This document shows positions 1 to 8,417 of a stretch of 64,000 nt of DNA, in pieces. The position numbers and the translations under genes were made by a program. The DNA is taken from positions 62,001 to 126,000 of the forward strand of contig JBOEGW010000004.1 of NCBI GenBank assembly GCA_050633625.1. The letters are read 5' to 3'. Positions within the stretch are counted from its first letter, which is position 1; each line of letters starts with the position of its first letter. The DNA comes from JBOEGW01 sp050633625. Lineage in GTDB: Bacteria; Pseudomonadota; Alphaproteobacteria; Rhodobacterales; Rhodobacteraceae. The notes under the pieces were generated by a model. That model searched no databases. It was not told the origin of the DNA and was given only the letters and a program-made list of their open reading frames with translations.

Positions 1-1
1 T

Positions 2-178
2 GACTTTGGTATGCCTGAGATGGTCGCGAGCAGCGTTCCGATGCCACTTGGCACCGAGAGTCTGCTGGCTGAGGCTCAGCATTACGAAGCCTTGATTGCT
101 GAGCTGGAAGGGACTGGCATGATTGAAAAGGGATCGCTGAGCTTGGATGACGCGCTTAAGCCCGTCGATTACCGCTAA
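2..178 (+). CDS. ABC transporter substrate-binding protein, C-terminal end (partial)
   Basis: The frame is open from the left edge and encodes 58 residues ending KPVDYR before a TAA stop. Two NitT/TauT-type permease genes follow in the same direction, the first after 21 bases. A binding-protein C-terminus in that position is the usual arrangement for NMT1/THI5-like or taurine/nitrate importers. The fragment has no motif specific enough to name a ligand, so the role rests mainly on context. An ATPase gene, if present, must lie further left, outside the window. Confidence 0.6.
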   Translation, partial: DFGMPEMVASSVPMPLGTESLLAEAQHYEALIAELEGTGMIEKGSLSLDDALKPVDYR

Positions 179-199
179 GCTGAGAAAAGGGGCGACACG

Positions 200-970
200 A
201 TGTTCATTTTTGCAAGACGCGGCTTTGGGCTGCTTGTCTTTTTGCTGATCTGGGAAACCGTCAGCGCAACGGGCCTCGTGTCGCCCGACTATATGCCCCG
301 GATCGCCACGATTGGTGCCGCGGCTTGGGCGTTCTTTTTGAACGGTGACTTTTGGATGAATTTCGCGGCCACAGTTCAGCGCATGTTGATTGGTCTGGCC
401 GTGGCGGTGTCGATTTCCGTGGTGCTGGCTGTTGTCGCCGCGCGATATGCATTGTTGCGCCGTGCGCTCGCGCCGCTCACAGATATTTTGCGCTCATTGC
501 CGCCTCCCGCCTTAGTGCCGATGTTAATGTTTGTGCTCGGAATTGGACCTGGGCTTTTCTACTTCGTGGTGATTTTTGGCTGCATGTGGCCGACTTATAT
601 TTCAGCGGCAAACGCGCTGTCGACGGTCGAGCCGGTTCAAGTCAACACCGCCAAAATCTTCGGCCTGTCTGATTGGCGCACCCTTTGGCAGATCCGCCTA
701 CCAGCCGCTATGCCGGAAATCTTCACAGGGATCCGTCTGTCTGCAGCTATTTCGCTCTTGGCCACTGTCGCGACCGAAATGATGGTGGGCGGCGAAGGAA
801 TTGGCAGTTTGATATACAACGCTGGCTTTAGTCTTTTGTGGGATCAGATGTACGCGCTCATGTTCTATATCGGCCTTCTTGGGCTGCTGATGAATGCCGG
901 CGTCACCATGCTCCGCATGCCTCTCGCCGGGTGGCAATCTCGCTATGCAGCCATGGGAGCACAAGCCTGA
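200..970 (+). CDS. ABC transporter permease, NitT/TauT (SsuC/ThiX-like) family
   Basis: The 256-residue protein has about six hydrophobic segments and the BPD_transp_1 layout. A cytoplasmic EAA-like loop near residues 148-185 (AKIFGLSDWRTLWQIRLP) is where the ATPase would dock. It should form half of the inner-membrane channel for a small organic solute. Its TGA overlaps the ATG of the next permease, so the two are probably translationally coupled. The ligand cannot be read from the sequence; a thiamine precursor, sulfonate or aromatic acid are all possible. Confidence 0.88.
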   Translation: MFIFARRGFGLLVFLLIWETVSATGLVSPDYMPRIATIGAAAWAFFLNGDFWMNFAATVQRMLIGLAVAVSISVVLAVVAARYALLRRALAPLTDILRSLPPPALVPMLMFVLGIGPGLFYFVVIFGCMWPTYISAANALSTVEPVQVNTAKIFGLSDWRTLWQIRLPAAMPEIFTGIRLSAAISLLATVATEMMVGGEGIGSLIYNAGFSLLWDQMYALMFYIGLLGLLMNAGVTMLRMPLAGWQSRYAAMGAQA

Positions 971-1749
971 TGATTGATAAACTTGTTCACGCGCGCATCA
1001 ATTGGCCGGGGATCGCATTGATCCTTTTCATCATCGGAGTCTGGGAAATTTGGGCGATTGCGGCCGATAGCTTTTATTTCCCGCGCGCCTCCGCTGTGTT
1101 TGCCACGATTTTCACCGATTTTGAGAACATATCCGCCGCGACAATCGACACATTGCGGCGCGCGGCGATTGGGTTTTTGATCGCGCTGGTGACGATGTTG
1201 CCGCTGGGGATCATTCTGGGCCGGGTGCGCGTTCTTGGCGAGATCATTGAACCTGTGCTTGAATTTTTTCGGCCACTGCCTCCAGTCGCCATTATTCCGC
1301 TTGCGATGATGATCTTGGGGATTGGCGATGCAGCAAAGCTGACAGTGGTGGTTTGGGGTGCGGCGTTTCCGATTGTGATCAACACGATTGATGCGGTGAA
1401 AGTCCAAGACCCGATGCAGGCCCGCTTGGCGCGCTCTTTGCGGCTCACAACCTTGGAACGCATGACTTTGATTGATCTTCCTGCCGCATTGCCGCGCATT
1501 TTTGCGGGGATCAAGCTTGGCATAACGGTTGCGCTCTTGCTGACTGTCGTGTCGGAAATTATCGTGTCGACAGATGGGCTTGGCGACTATCTCCGTGTCG
1601 CGCAATCAGACTTCTCGATGACAAAGGTCATGACAGCCATCATCGTGATCGCCATCGTGTCGGTCTTTGTGAATGGCGGGACAAATTGGGTCAATGGTCG
1701 GCTTTTGGATTGGCATTATCGTCGTTCGGCGCTGGCTGGACGGCAGTAG
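970..1749 (+). CDS. ABC transporter permease, NitT/TauT family (second subunit)
   Basis: The chosen start is the ATG that overlaps the upstream TGA; a longer in-frame extension back to 838 lies inside the first permease and is not credible. The resulting 259-residue protein has the same fold as its neighbour. Its EAA-like loop includes LARSLRLTTLERMTLIDLP, followed by a hydrophobic GITVALLLTVVSE segment. Two non-identical permeases suggest a heterodimeric channel. No ATPase follows: the next gene is convergent, so that subunit must be encoded upstream or elsewhere. Confidence 0.88.
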   Translation: MIDKLVHARINWPGIALILFIIGVWEIWAIAADSFYFPRASAVFATIFTDFENISAATIDTLRRAAIGFLIALVTMLPLGIILGRVRVLGEIIEPVLEFFRPLPPVAIIPLAMMILGIGDAAKLTVVVWGAAFPIVINTIDAVKVQDPMQARLARSLRLTTLERMTLIDLPAALPRIFAGIKLGITVALLLTVVSEIIVSTDGLGDYLRVAQSDFSMTKVMTAIIVIAIVSVFVNGGTNWVNGRLLDWHYRRSALAGRQ

Positions 1750-1880
1750 GTGACAGGTGCACGAAGTGCTCAAGTCATGAGCGGTGGCGGGAAGTAAATT
1801 GAGGTCAAAACGGGCGTCAATCGCCAGATCGAGCCACCGCGCATGACGAGCGGTGCGCACCGCCGGGCACGCGAAAGGCG

Positions 1881-2651
1881 CTAATCCGCTGTCCAGCCAC
1901 CGTCCACTGTCAGCGTCGATCCGGTCATCATCGCGGCGCTCGGCGACGCAAGGAACAACACCGCCCCCATCAGGTCAGACACTTGCCCAACTCGACCGAG
2001 TTTGATTTTGCTCAGCACACTCTCAAGGAAGGTCTCGTCCTCAAACATCGGCTTTGTGAGGGGCGTTTCGATGAAAGTTGGGGCGATTGTATTGGAGCGG
2101 ATGCGATGCGGCGCAAGGTCTAAGGCCAGCGCTTTATTCATGCCTTCCATTGCCCATTTCGAGGCGCAGTAGAGCGAGCGGTTTGGCGCGCCCACTTGGC
2201 CCATCTGGCTGGACATATGGATCAGAGCGCCGGGCCTTTTCGCGCCGATCAACCCATCTGCCACCGCTTTCGCTACGAAATAGGCCGCCTTCACGTTGAG
2301 GTCCATCACAGCGTCGAAATCACCCTCAGTAACCTCCCAAACGGGTTTGGGCCGGTTGGTGCCCGCGTTGTTGACGAGGATATCAAAGGGACCCGTGTCG
2401 TGAATTAAGACAGTCGTATTTTGGATGTCTGACACATCAAGTTGGAGGGGGTGCGCCTTCATGCCCGCATCACGCAGGGCGTCGGCGGCTTGGCTGATCT
2501 CACCTAAGGAACGCGCGGCCAAAAAGACCTCCGCGCCCGCCTGCGCCAGGGCCGTTGCAACCCCCAGGCCAATCCCCCGTCCTGCGCCTGTGATCAGTGC
2601 GCGTTGGCCGGAAAGATCGAAACCGGGAAGGGTGGGAAGGCGTAGTGTCAT
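1881..2651 (-). CDS. SDR family NAD(P)-dependent oxidoreductase
   Basis: This classical short-chain dehydrogenase has 256 residues. It shows the TGAGRGIG nucleotide loop near residue 21, NNAG near residue 93, the catalytic Ser in MSSQMGQVG, and YCASK as the Tyr-Lys pair. It should oxidise a secondary alcohol or reduce a ketone in the cytoplasm. Its ATG overlaps the stop of the HisD-like gene upstream by four bases, so the two act as a pair. Consecutive oxidation of one polyol-like substrate is plausible. The substrate is not identifiable. Confidence 0.85.
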   Translation of the reverse strand: MTLRLPTLPGFDLSGQRALITGAGRGIGLGVATALAQAGAEVFLAARSLGEISQAADALRDAGMKAHPLQLDVSDIQNTTVLIHDTGPFDILVNNAGTNRPKPVWEVTEGDFDAVMDLNVKAAYFVAKAVADGLIGAKRPGALIHMSSQMGQVGAPNRSLYCASKWAMEGMNKALALDLAPHRIRSNTIAPTFIETPLTKPMFEDETFLESVLSKIKLGRVGQVSDLMGAVLFLASPSAAMMTGSTLTVDGGWTAD

Positions 2652-3979
2652 GCGAGATCTTCGCCCGCTTTCGGCGCGGCTCCTTCGGCGTAGGGCACGT
2701 TTTGCCCGCCAAAGCGGCGCACGCGAATGTTGGCTTGTTCAGCATGACCTTGAAAGCCCTCCAGCATACATAGCCGCGAACAGTATCGTCCGATGAGCGC
2801 GGAGGCGTCATCCGCAGTGACGCGTTGATAGGTATGTGTTTTCAGAAACTTACCAACCCAAAGCCCTCCGGTGTATCGCCCGGCTTTTTTGGTTGGCAGC
2901 GTGTGGTTAGTGCCGATTGCTTTGTCGCCGTAGGCCACATTGGTACGTGGCCCAAGAAACAACGCGCCGTAATTGACCATATTCTCAAGATACCAATCAT
3001 CGCGATCTGTCATGATTTGAACATGCTCTGAGGAAATGTCATTCGCGATCTTGAGCATCTCGTCGTGGTCCTCAGCGACGATAACCTGACCATAGGTTTC
3101 CCAGCTGATGCGCGCATGTTTTGCGGTGGGGAGAATGGCCAACAATCGGTCGATTTCGACCATGGTTTCGAGCGCAAGTTTCTCGGATGTTGTGAGCAAC
3201 ACGGCGGGGCTGTCAGGGCCGTGTTCGGCTTGTCCTAGGATGTCAGTGGCGCAAATTTCGGCGTCTACAGTGTCATCCGCGATGACCATCGTTTCGGTTG
3301 GACCAGCGAATAAATCAATGCCAACACGACCAAAGAGTTGCCGCTTCGCCTCGGCCACAAAGGCGTTGCCCGGACCGACCAAAATATCAACAGGATCAAT
3401 CGTTTCCGTGCCGATCGCCATCGCGCCTACGGCTTGGATGCCACCCAACGCGTAGATCTCATCGGCGCCCGCCATATGCTGCGCGGCGACAATCGCGGAG
3501 GCAGGTTTGCCGTTGTAGGGCGGGGCGCAGGTGATGACGCGCGGCACACCCGCAACCTTGGCCGTCAGAACGGACATATGCGCAGAGGCGAGCATCGGGT
3601 ATTTGCCGCCCGGCACGTAGCAACCAGCGTTTTGGATCGGGATGTTTTTATGTCCAAGAATGACGCCCGGCATGGTTTCGACTTCAACATCGACCATCGA
3701 GTCACGTTGGATTTGGGCGAAATTGCGCACTTGGCTTTGCGCGAATTCGATGTCCTTAATGTCTTGCGCTGTCATGTCCGCAAGGCAGGCGTTGATTTCA
3801 TCTTGAGTCAGCCGATAATCGTCACGATCCCACTTGTCGAACTTGATCGACAAATCGCGGATTGCGGCATTCCCGCGCGTTTCGATATCGTTCAAGGTTC
3901 CCTCGACAATATCGCGGACCTTTTGATCAGCCGCTTTCACCACACCAGGGTCGATGCCCTCTTTCAAAATTTTGGCCAT
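2648..3979 (-). CDS. Histidinol dehydrogenase-family protein (HisD/HpsN-like)
   Basis: The 443-residue protein belongs to the zinc-dependent histidinol dehydrogenase family, which oxidises a primary alcohol to an acid with two NAD. Zinc ligands are visible as Gln and His in GQAEHG, Asp in AYGDK and His in GHAEQAN; the catalytic pair is EH in SSEHVQ. There are no his genes nearby, and it sits with an SDR and catabolic enzymes. That favours a catabolic paralogue such as sulfopropanediol 3-dehydrogenase (HpsN) rather than histidine biosynthesis. The start has a clear GGGAGAG Shine-Dalgarno. The exact substrate is unknown. Confidence 0.82.
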   Translation of the reverse strand: MAKILKEGIDPGVVKAADQKVRDIVEGTLNDIETRGNAAIRDLSIKFDKWDRDDYRLTQDEINACLADMTAQDIKDIEFAQSQVRNFAQIQRDSMVDVEVETMPGVILGHKNIPIQNAGCYVPGGKYPMLASAHMSVLTAKVAGVPRVITCAPPYNGKPASAIVAAQHMAGADEIYALGGIQAVGAMAIGTETIDPVDILVGPGNAFVAEAKRQLFGRVGIDLFAGPTETMVIADDTVDAEICATDILGQAEHGPDSPAVLLTTSEKLALETMVEIDRLLAILPTAKHARISWETYGQVIVAEDHDEMLKIANDISSEHVQIMTDRDDWYLENMVNYGALFLGPRTNVAYGDKAIGTNHTLPTKKAGRYTGGLWVGKFLKTHTYQRVTADDASALIGRYCSRLCMLEGFQGHAEQANIRVRRFGGQNVPYAEGAAPKAGEDLA

Positions 3980-4060
3980 GTGTCTCTCCCTCGACCCAAG
4001 CGCGGGGGGGTATCCGCCAGCGCGTTTCCTCGTTGAAACCGATAATTTCCCAGAAGTCTC

Positions 4061-4164
4061 ATGGATATTTTGGATACCTGCATATCAGAAATTGGATAGC
4101 TTTGGGGCCGTGTATTCCTTGTCAGGTAAGGGGTTTGCACCTATTGTTTGGACGATTGACCAAA
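4061..4164. promoter_or_regulatory. Candidate operators in the divergent HisD-like / extended-SDR intergenic region
   Basis: The 200-base gap between two divergent catabolic genes holds three copies of TGGATA (starting at 4062, 4071 and 4093). It also has an inverted repeat GATA-N6-TATC (4073-4086) and a perfect inverted repeat TTTGG-N8-CCAAA (4147-4164) about 22 bases before the SDR ATG. Such sites would suit a repressor controlling both transcripts. No regulator can be assigned, and chance occurrence is possible. Confidence 0.3.
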
Positions 4165-4186
4165 TAAATACACGGGTTTGAAGCAT

Positions 4187-5101
4187 ATGAAAGTTACGGT
4201 TATTGGGGCGGGTGGTTTCGTCGGATCTCGTGTCGTAAAGCGGCTGTGTGATGCGCCAGAGGTCACAAAAATATCTTTGCTAGACCGTGCAGATTTTGAA
4301 GCCCCGACTCGACCAAACGTAGAAAAACACCTTGGCGACATTTCTGATTCGACCCTGCGTGAACGCGTTTTGAAGGAGGCTGATAAGGTCATTTTTCTGG
4401 CGTCGATCCTCGGTGGAGCCGCTGAAGCCAACTACGCACTTGCGCGCCGCGTGAATGTCGACGCGACACTTGATGTGTTCGAGTTCCTGCGGGATCAAAA
4501 CCCCAAAACGCGGCTTGTGTTCGCCTCGACGATTGCCGTCTTTGCAAAGCCACTGCCCCCCCTCGTGACGGATGCGACCCCCACCGGGCCGAGCCTGGTG
4601 TACGGCGCACAAAAGCTGATGATGGAGGTCGCGCTTTCCAACTTTACAACGCGGGGGTGGCTCGACGGTATATCGCTGCGCCCATCTGGCGTCATGGCGC
4701 GCGACGGTGCGGATGCGGCCCTGAAAACCGCCTTTATGTCGCGGTTGTTCTGGTGTGTAAAACGTGGAGAGGACATCACTTTGCCCGTCGCGCCAGAAAG
4801 CCGCACATGGCTTACATCTGTCGACACTGTGGCCGAAAATTTTGTCCACGGCGCGATGGTAAACACCCTTGGTGACACCCGCGCTTTGACCTTGCCAGCC
4901 CTTGCGCTCACGTTTGGTGAATTGGTGAATGCACTCCAGCGTGCCTTCCCCAACAGCGCTTCCAAAATCACATTCGCGCCAGAGGCGGAAATCGTGGAAT
5001 TGTTCGGCTCTTCCCCTGATTTAGAAACGAAAGCAGCAGATGAATTGGGCTTTTCGCGGGACAAGGACGCAGATGAATTGATCCAAAAATCAATGGTTTA
5101 G
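4187..5101 (+). CDS. NAD-dependent epimerase/dehydratase family protein (extended SDR, DenD-like)
   Basis: Starting at the ATG at 4187 gives 304 residues; a TTG nine bases earlier is possible but less likely. It has an extended-SDR Rossmann loop GAGGFVG near residue 8, an Asp in LLDRAD that favours NAD, and YGAQK as the catalytic Tyr-Lys. The overall shape recalls D-erythronate dehydrogenase (DenD) and similar sugar-acid dehydrogenases, but this is family resemblance only. The fumarylacetoacetase-family gene starts 17 bases downstream in the same operon, so the two probably work on one sugar-acid or aromatic-acid pathway. Confidence 0.75.
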   Translation: MKVTVIGAGGFVGSRVVKRLCDAPEVTKISLLDRADFEAPTRPNVEKHLGDISDSTLRERVLKEADKVIFLASILGGAAEANYALARRVNVDATLDVFEFLRDQNPKTRLVFASTIAVFAKPLPPLVTDATPTGPSLVYGAQKLMMEVALSNFTTRGWLDGISLRPSGVMARDGADAALKTAFMSRLFWCVKRGEDITLPVAPESRTWLTSVDTVAENFVHGAMVNTLGDTRALTLPALALTFGELVNALQRAFPNSASKITFAPEAEIVELFGSSPDLETKAADELGFSRDKDADELIQKSMV

Positions 5102-5118
5102 AGGGAAAGGGAGAACAT

Positions 5119-6084
5119 ATGAAACTCGCTACGATGCCCAATGGCACAGCCGATGGCCGCTTGCATGTTGTGAGCCGAGATTTAACGCGCGCTGCCCCTG
5201 CTTTGGCGGTCGAAACACTACAGAGCGCGCTTGAAAAATGGACTGACGTTGAAGCTGATTTGCGCGCTCAATATGCGCAGCTCAACGATGGCGCTGGCGA
5301 TGCCTTTGATCCCAGCTTTGCGATGGCCCCATTGCCGCGCGCGTGGCAATGGCTGGACGGATCTGTGTATCAGTCGCATGGAGATTTGATGGATGCGGTC
5401 TTTGGGATGGAGAAAAAGGAAAAGACGCCTTTCCCTCTCATGTACCAAGGCATGTCTGACAAGTTTTATGGGGGTCATGATGATGTGTGCATGACCAGTG
5501 AGGACGATTTCATCGACTTTGAAGGGGAGTTTGGCATCATCACCGATGGCGTGCCGTTTGGGGCAGACTTAGAGACCGCTGCCGCGCATATTCGCCTTGT
5601 GGTGCAGATTAATGATTGGTCTTTGCGCAAGCTTGCGCCCATCGAAATGAAAACCGGGTTCGGCTGGGTGCGCGCGAAGCCCGCTTGTTCCATGGCACCG
5701 GTCGCTGTGACCCCGGATGAGTTGGGTCGCGCTTGGCGCGATCATCGGGTGGATTTGCCGTTGAACGTCCATTGGAACGGTGAGAAATTCGGAGCGGCAT
5801 CTGGATACCCAATGGGGTTTGGCTTTGACCAACTTGTTGAGAACGCAGCGTATTCACGCGAACTCGTGCCGGGAACTGTGATCGGGTCGGGGACTGTGTC
5901 CAACGAAACCTACCGTGAGGTTGGCTCCTCTTGTATTGCCGAACGGCGCGGAATTGAGATGGTGGACGAGGGCCAAGCGAAGACGCCGTTCATGTCCTTT
6001 GGTGACTCAGTGAAAATGGAAGTATTTGACGCGACAGGACAGTCCGTGTTTGGGGCGATTGATCAAAAAGTCATCAAAGCCTGA
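5119..6084 (+). CDS. Fumarylacetoacetate hydrolase (FAH) family protein
   Basis: The 321-residue protein carries the FAH fold: metal-binding acidic residues in DFEGEFG, then an INDWS segment, a Lys in MKTGFGW, and a C-terminal GTVIGSGTVSNE strand. The family hydrolyses C-C bonds of beta-diketo acids, decarboxylates oxaloacetate-type acids, or dehydrates 2-keto-3-deoxy sugar acids. With an epimerase-like dehydrogenase directly upstream, a sugar-acid or ring-cleavage product is likely. AGGGAGAA precedes the ATG. A strong terminator follows its stop. Confidence 0.82.
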   Translation: MKLATMPNGTADGRLHVVSRDLTRAAPALAVETLQSALEKWTDVEADLRAQYAQLNDGAGDAFDPSFAMAPLPRAWQWLDGSVYQSHGDLMDAVFGMEKKEKTPFPLMYQGMSDKFYGGHDDVCMTSEDDFIDFEGEFGIITDGVPFGADLETAAAHIRLVVQINDWSLRKLAPIEMKTGFGWVRAKPACSMAPVAVTPDELGRAWRDHRVDLPLNVHWNGEKFGAASGYPMGFGFDQLVENAAYSRELVPGTVIGSGTVSNETYREVGSSCIAERRGIEMVDEGQAKTPFMSFGDSVKMEVFDATGQSVFGAIDQKVIKA

Positions 6085-6110
6085 CGGCTCAAGATCTTTG
6101 AAAAACGAAT

Positions 6111-6141
6111 AGGAGCAACTCGAAAGAGTCGCTCCTTTTTT
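6111..6141 (+). terminator. Rho-independent terminator after the FAH-family gene
   Basis: The stem AGGAGC plus ACTC (one A-C mismatch between them) closes a GAAA tetraloop and pairs with GAGT and GCTCCT, followed by six T. It ends the 4187-6084 operon 27 bases after the last stop. Confidence 0.9.
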
Positions 6142-6165
6142 GTGTCATGTTCTGCCCAGGCTGGG

Positions 6166-7299
6166 CTAGTAGGGCGCTTCGATTGCATGCAGGCTGGCTC
6201 CCATGAGTTTGCCGATTTCCTCCGCAGGTGCGCCGTCAATTTCCATCTGACCGAGCTTGAGCGAGTTGCCGACAACGAGTTTTCCGCGCGGCATGCGGCG
6301 GGTCACAAAGGCCGACAATGCATCCTTCAGGGTGTCGGCTTTTTCAAGCTCGTCGACCAAAACCAGCGCGTCTTCAACGGCCATACCGGCACCGGAAGCA
6401 AGATGGGGTGTTGTCGAATGTGCGGCGTCGCCAATCAACAAAACGCGGCCGCGAAACCAATCATCTTCAAGCAAGATTGACTCGAGCGGGCGGGCCATGA
6501 TTGGGGTATTCTCGTCCATTCCGTCGATCAGATCGCCCAGAGCCGGGCGAAATGGTTCCAACATGCTCTTGAGTCGTGCGAGCAATTCAGAATTGTCATA
6601 CCATGGTTTTTCCGCCACGTTTTCAAGGAGGTACATATACATATGGTCGGGGCTGCATGGCGTGAAGCCGATCTTGAGGCGACCAAAATACATGCGCGAG
6701 TTGTCCCAGCCTTCGGGCCTCCTAAACTGAGCGCGCCAGCATACCTGCCCTGTGTAGCTTGGTTTTGGCGCATCAGGCATGATCATCTCGCGGGTATTGG
6801 AAAACAGACCATCGGCCCCGATGACAAGATCGTATTCTGCGCGGCTGCCATCAGAAAGACTGACCTGCACCGCGTCGCGTGATTGGGTCAAGGCGTCGAC
6901 CGTCATGCCCGTGCGAACCGTTACCCCAAGGGCGGACATGCGCGTCGCCATCATGTCGTGCAGCACCGGGCGCATCACGCCGCCTTCGGCAGGGATGTCA
7001 TCAGAATAAAGTCGTTTGGCGGACATGACGTTGATTTGCTCGCCCGTCGGATTGTACATTTCAAGGCTGTCATGGAGGTGGCCCCGCGCCATAAGGTCTT
7101 CAGCAAAACCTAAATCGCATAGCGCGCGAGCGGTAAGCGCGGAGAGTGTCACGCCGGTCCCTGCGGCGCCCCAGTTTTCTGAGATGTCCACGAGGTCGAC
7201 TTTGACACCGCGCTCTGCCAACAATATCGCTGCGGCTGGTCCGCCAACCCCGCCCCCCACGATCAACACGTTCCTCAAGTGATCCGTAATTCCCGACAT
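6166..7299 (-). CDS. FAD-dependent aromatic-type monooxygenase (salicylate hydroxylase-like)
   Basis: Using the ATG at 7299, which GGGAGG precedes at good spacing, the protein has 377 residues. It shows the group A flavin monooxygenase signatures: GGGVGGPAAA at the N-terminus (FAD), an internal IGADGLFS (DG motif), and GDAAHSTTPHLASGAG near residue 290 (GD motif). Such enzymes hydroxylate aromatic acids using NAD(P)H and O2. The divergent LysR gene and nearby dehydrogenases suggest a catabolic role. The aromatic substrate is not identifiable. Confidence 0.83.
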   Translation of the reverse strand: MSGITDHLRNVLIVGGGVGGPAAAILLAERGVKVDLVDISENWGAAGTGVTLSALTARALCDLGFAEDLMARGHLHDSLEMYNPTGEQINVMSAKRLYSDDIPAEGGVMRPVLHDMMATRMSALGVTVRTGMTVDALTQSRDAVQVSLSDGSRAEYDLVIGADGLFSNTREMIMPDAPKPSYTGQVCWRAQFRRPEGWDNSRMYFGRLKIGFTPCSPDHMYMYLLENVAEKPWYDNSELLARLKSMLEPFRPALGDLIDGMDENTPIMARPLESILLEDDWFRGRVLLIGDAAHSTTPHLASGAGMAVEDALVLVDELEKADTLKDALSAFVTRRMPRGKLVVGNSLKLGQMEIDGAPAEEIGKLMGASLHAIEAPY

Positions 7300-7411
7300 T
7301 TTTCCTCCCATGCCCAGAGGGCAATAATTCTACGGACTTTGGCCCGTTTGGAGGGACTTTAAGGGGCTTTGGGGCATCTGCGAAATGGATTGGGCGGATT
7401 GTGAATATCGC

Positions 7412-8317
7412 CTAAACAGATGTATCCCTTGCGGCGAGAATTTCGTTTCGCACCCAAGTGAGGCATTCATCGGTTTCTGAAAACTTGTGCCACTGAAGCT
7501 GCTCGACCAATGGTGGGATTTTGACCGGGCTTTCCATGACCTTGAGAGGCAAGAACGCGGCGTAGGTGTCGGCCAGCTTACGCTGCAACAGCGCCACATT
7601 GTTGGTGCCTTCGAGCATAAAGGGCAGGGCCGTGAAGCTTCCGGAAATCGCGGCGATACGACGTTCAGCGCCTTGATTTTCCATGAACCATGTTTCGAAA
7701 CTTGGGGTATGGGTTGCGAATTGCATCGTCACATGGCCGCAAGCGTAGAATTCTTCTTCGGTGATTGTCTCGCCGCACTGGGTGTTTTTTTCCCACGCGA
7801 CCACCACGTAATCATCATTGAAATACCACTCCGAAGGGTGATCTGGCGAGAGGTACACTTCAGGCATCGCCATTAAATCAACGTCTCCTCGCTCAAGGTT
7901 TTCGCGAGGGTGTAGGCCGGGCGGATTGATCCGCAGTTTAAGCCCGGGCGCTTTACGGCCAATCTCACGAAGGGCTTTGGAAAGCTGGGCAATCACCACG
8001 TAGTCAGAAGCAACAATCGTCAATTCGCGCTTCACAGTGGCCGGGTCAAAATCGGGCGGCTGAATGATCGTGCCGTCAATTTGCATCAAAGCGGCGCGCA
8101 CCTTTGCGGACAGTGCCATGGCGCGCGGTGTCAGCACCATTTTCCGCCCAACTTGAACGAGCAGATCGTCGCCAAAATAATCGCGCAGCCGGGCAAGGGC
8201 TCCTGAGGTCGCGGATTGGCTAAGACAGAGCTTATCCGCGGCTCGGCTCACGTTTTTTTCGGTCAAGAGGATGTCGAGCGCGACCAAAAGATTGAGGTCA
8301 AGGCCTTTGAAACGCAT
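7412..8317 (-). CDS. LysR-family transcriptional regulator, NodD/PcpR-like
   Basis: The 301-residue protein has the N-terminal winged helix-turn-helix (NVSRAADKLCLSQSATSGALARL cut across residues 23-45) and a substrate-binding-type effector domain. The opening FKGLDLNLLVALD and the spacing resemble the NodD/PcpR branch, whose ligands are usually aromatic. It lies between the FAD monooxygenase and a divergent SDR, and the gap before it holds an ATC-N9-GAT motif. It probably controls one or both neighbours in response to an aromatic or related inducer. Confidence 0.88.
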   Translation of the reverse strand: MRFKGLDLNLLVALDILLTEKNVSRAADKLCLSQSATSGALARLRDYFGDDLLVQVGRKMVLTPRAMALSAKVRAALMQIDGTIIQPPDFDPATVKRELTIVASDYVVIAQLSKALREIGRKAPGLKLRINPPGLHPRENLERGDVDLMAMPEVYLSPDHPSEWYFNDDYVVVAWEKNTQCGETITEEEFYACGHVTMQFATHTPSFETWFMENQGAERRIAAISGSFTALPFMLEGTNNVALLQRKLADTYAAFLPLKVMESPVKIPPLVEQLQWHKFSETDECLTWVRNEILAARDTSV

Positions 8318-8326
8318 GTGTTACCT

Positions 8327-8363
8327 ATCGGTTGGGTGGATCAACTCTATCGTAACAATCGGC
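8327..8363. promoter_or_regulatory. Candidate NodD-type LysR operator (ATC-N9-GAT)
   Basis: A perfect ATC-N9-GAT lies at 8327-8341 and a second half-conserved ATC-N9-GGC at 8349-8363, 22 bases apart. They sit in the 100-base gap between the divergent LysR gene and the SDR at 8418. NodD-branch regulators bind repeats of this form. Confidence 0.4.
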
Positions 8364-8417
8364 TTTGTAAATGCCTCAAGCGCGGGCACAACAAGGAAAC
8401 GAAGGGGAGCGCGCGCG

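Noticed and set aside
2648..3979. Annotation as biosynthetic histidinol dehydrogenase
   Set aside because: No histidine biosynthesis genes are nearby and the pairing with an SDR and catabolic enzymes favours a paralogue with another substrate.
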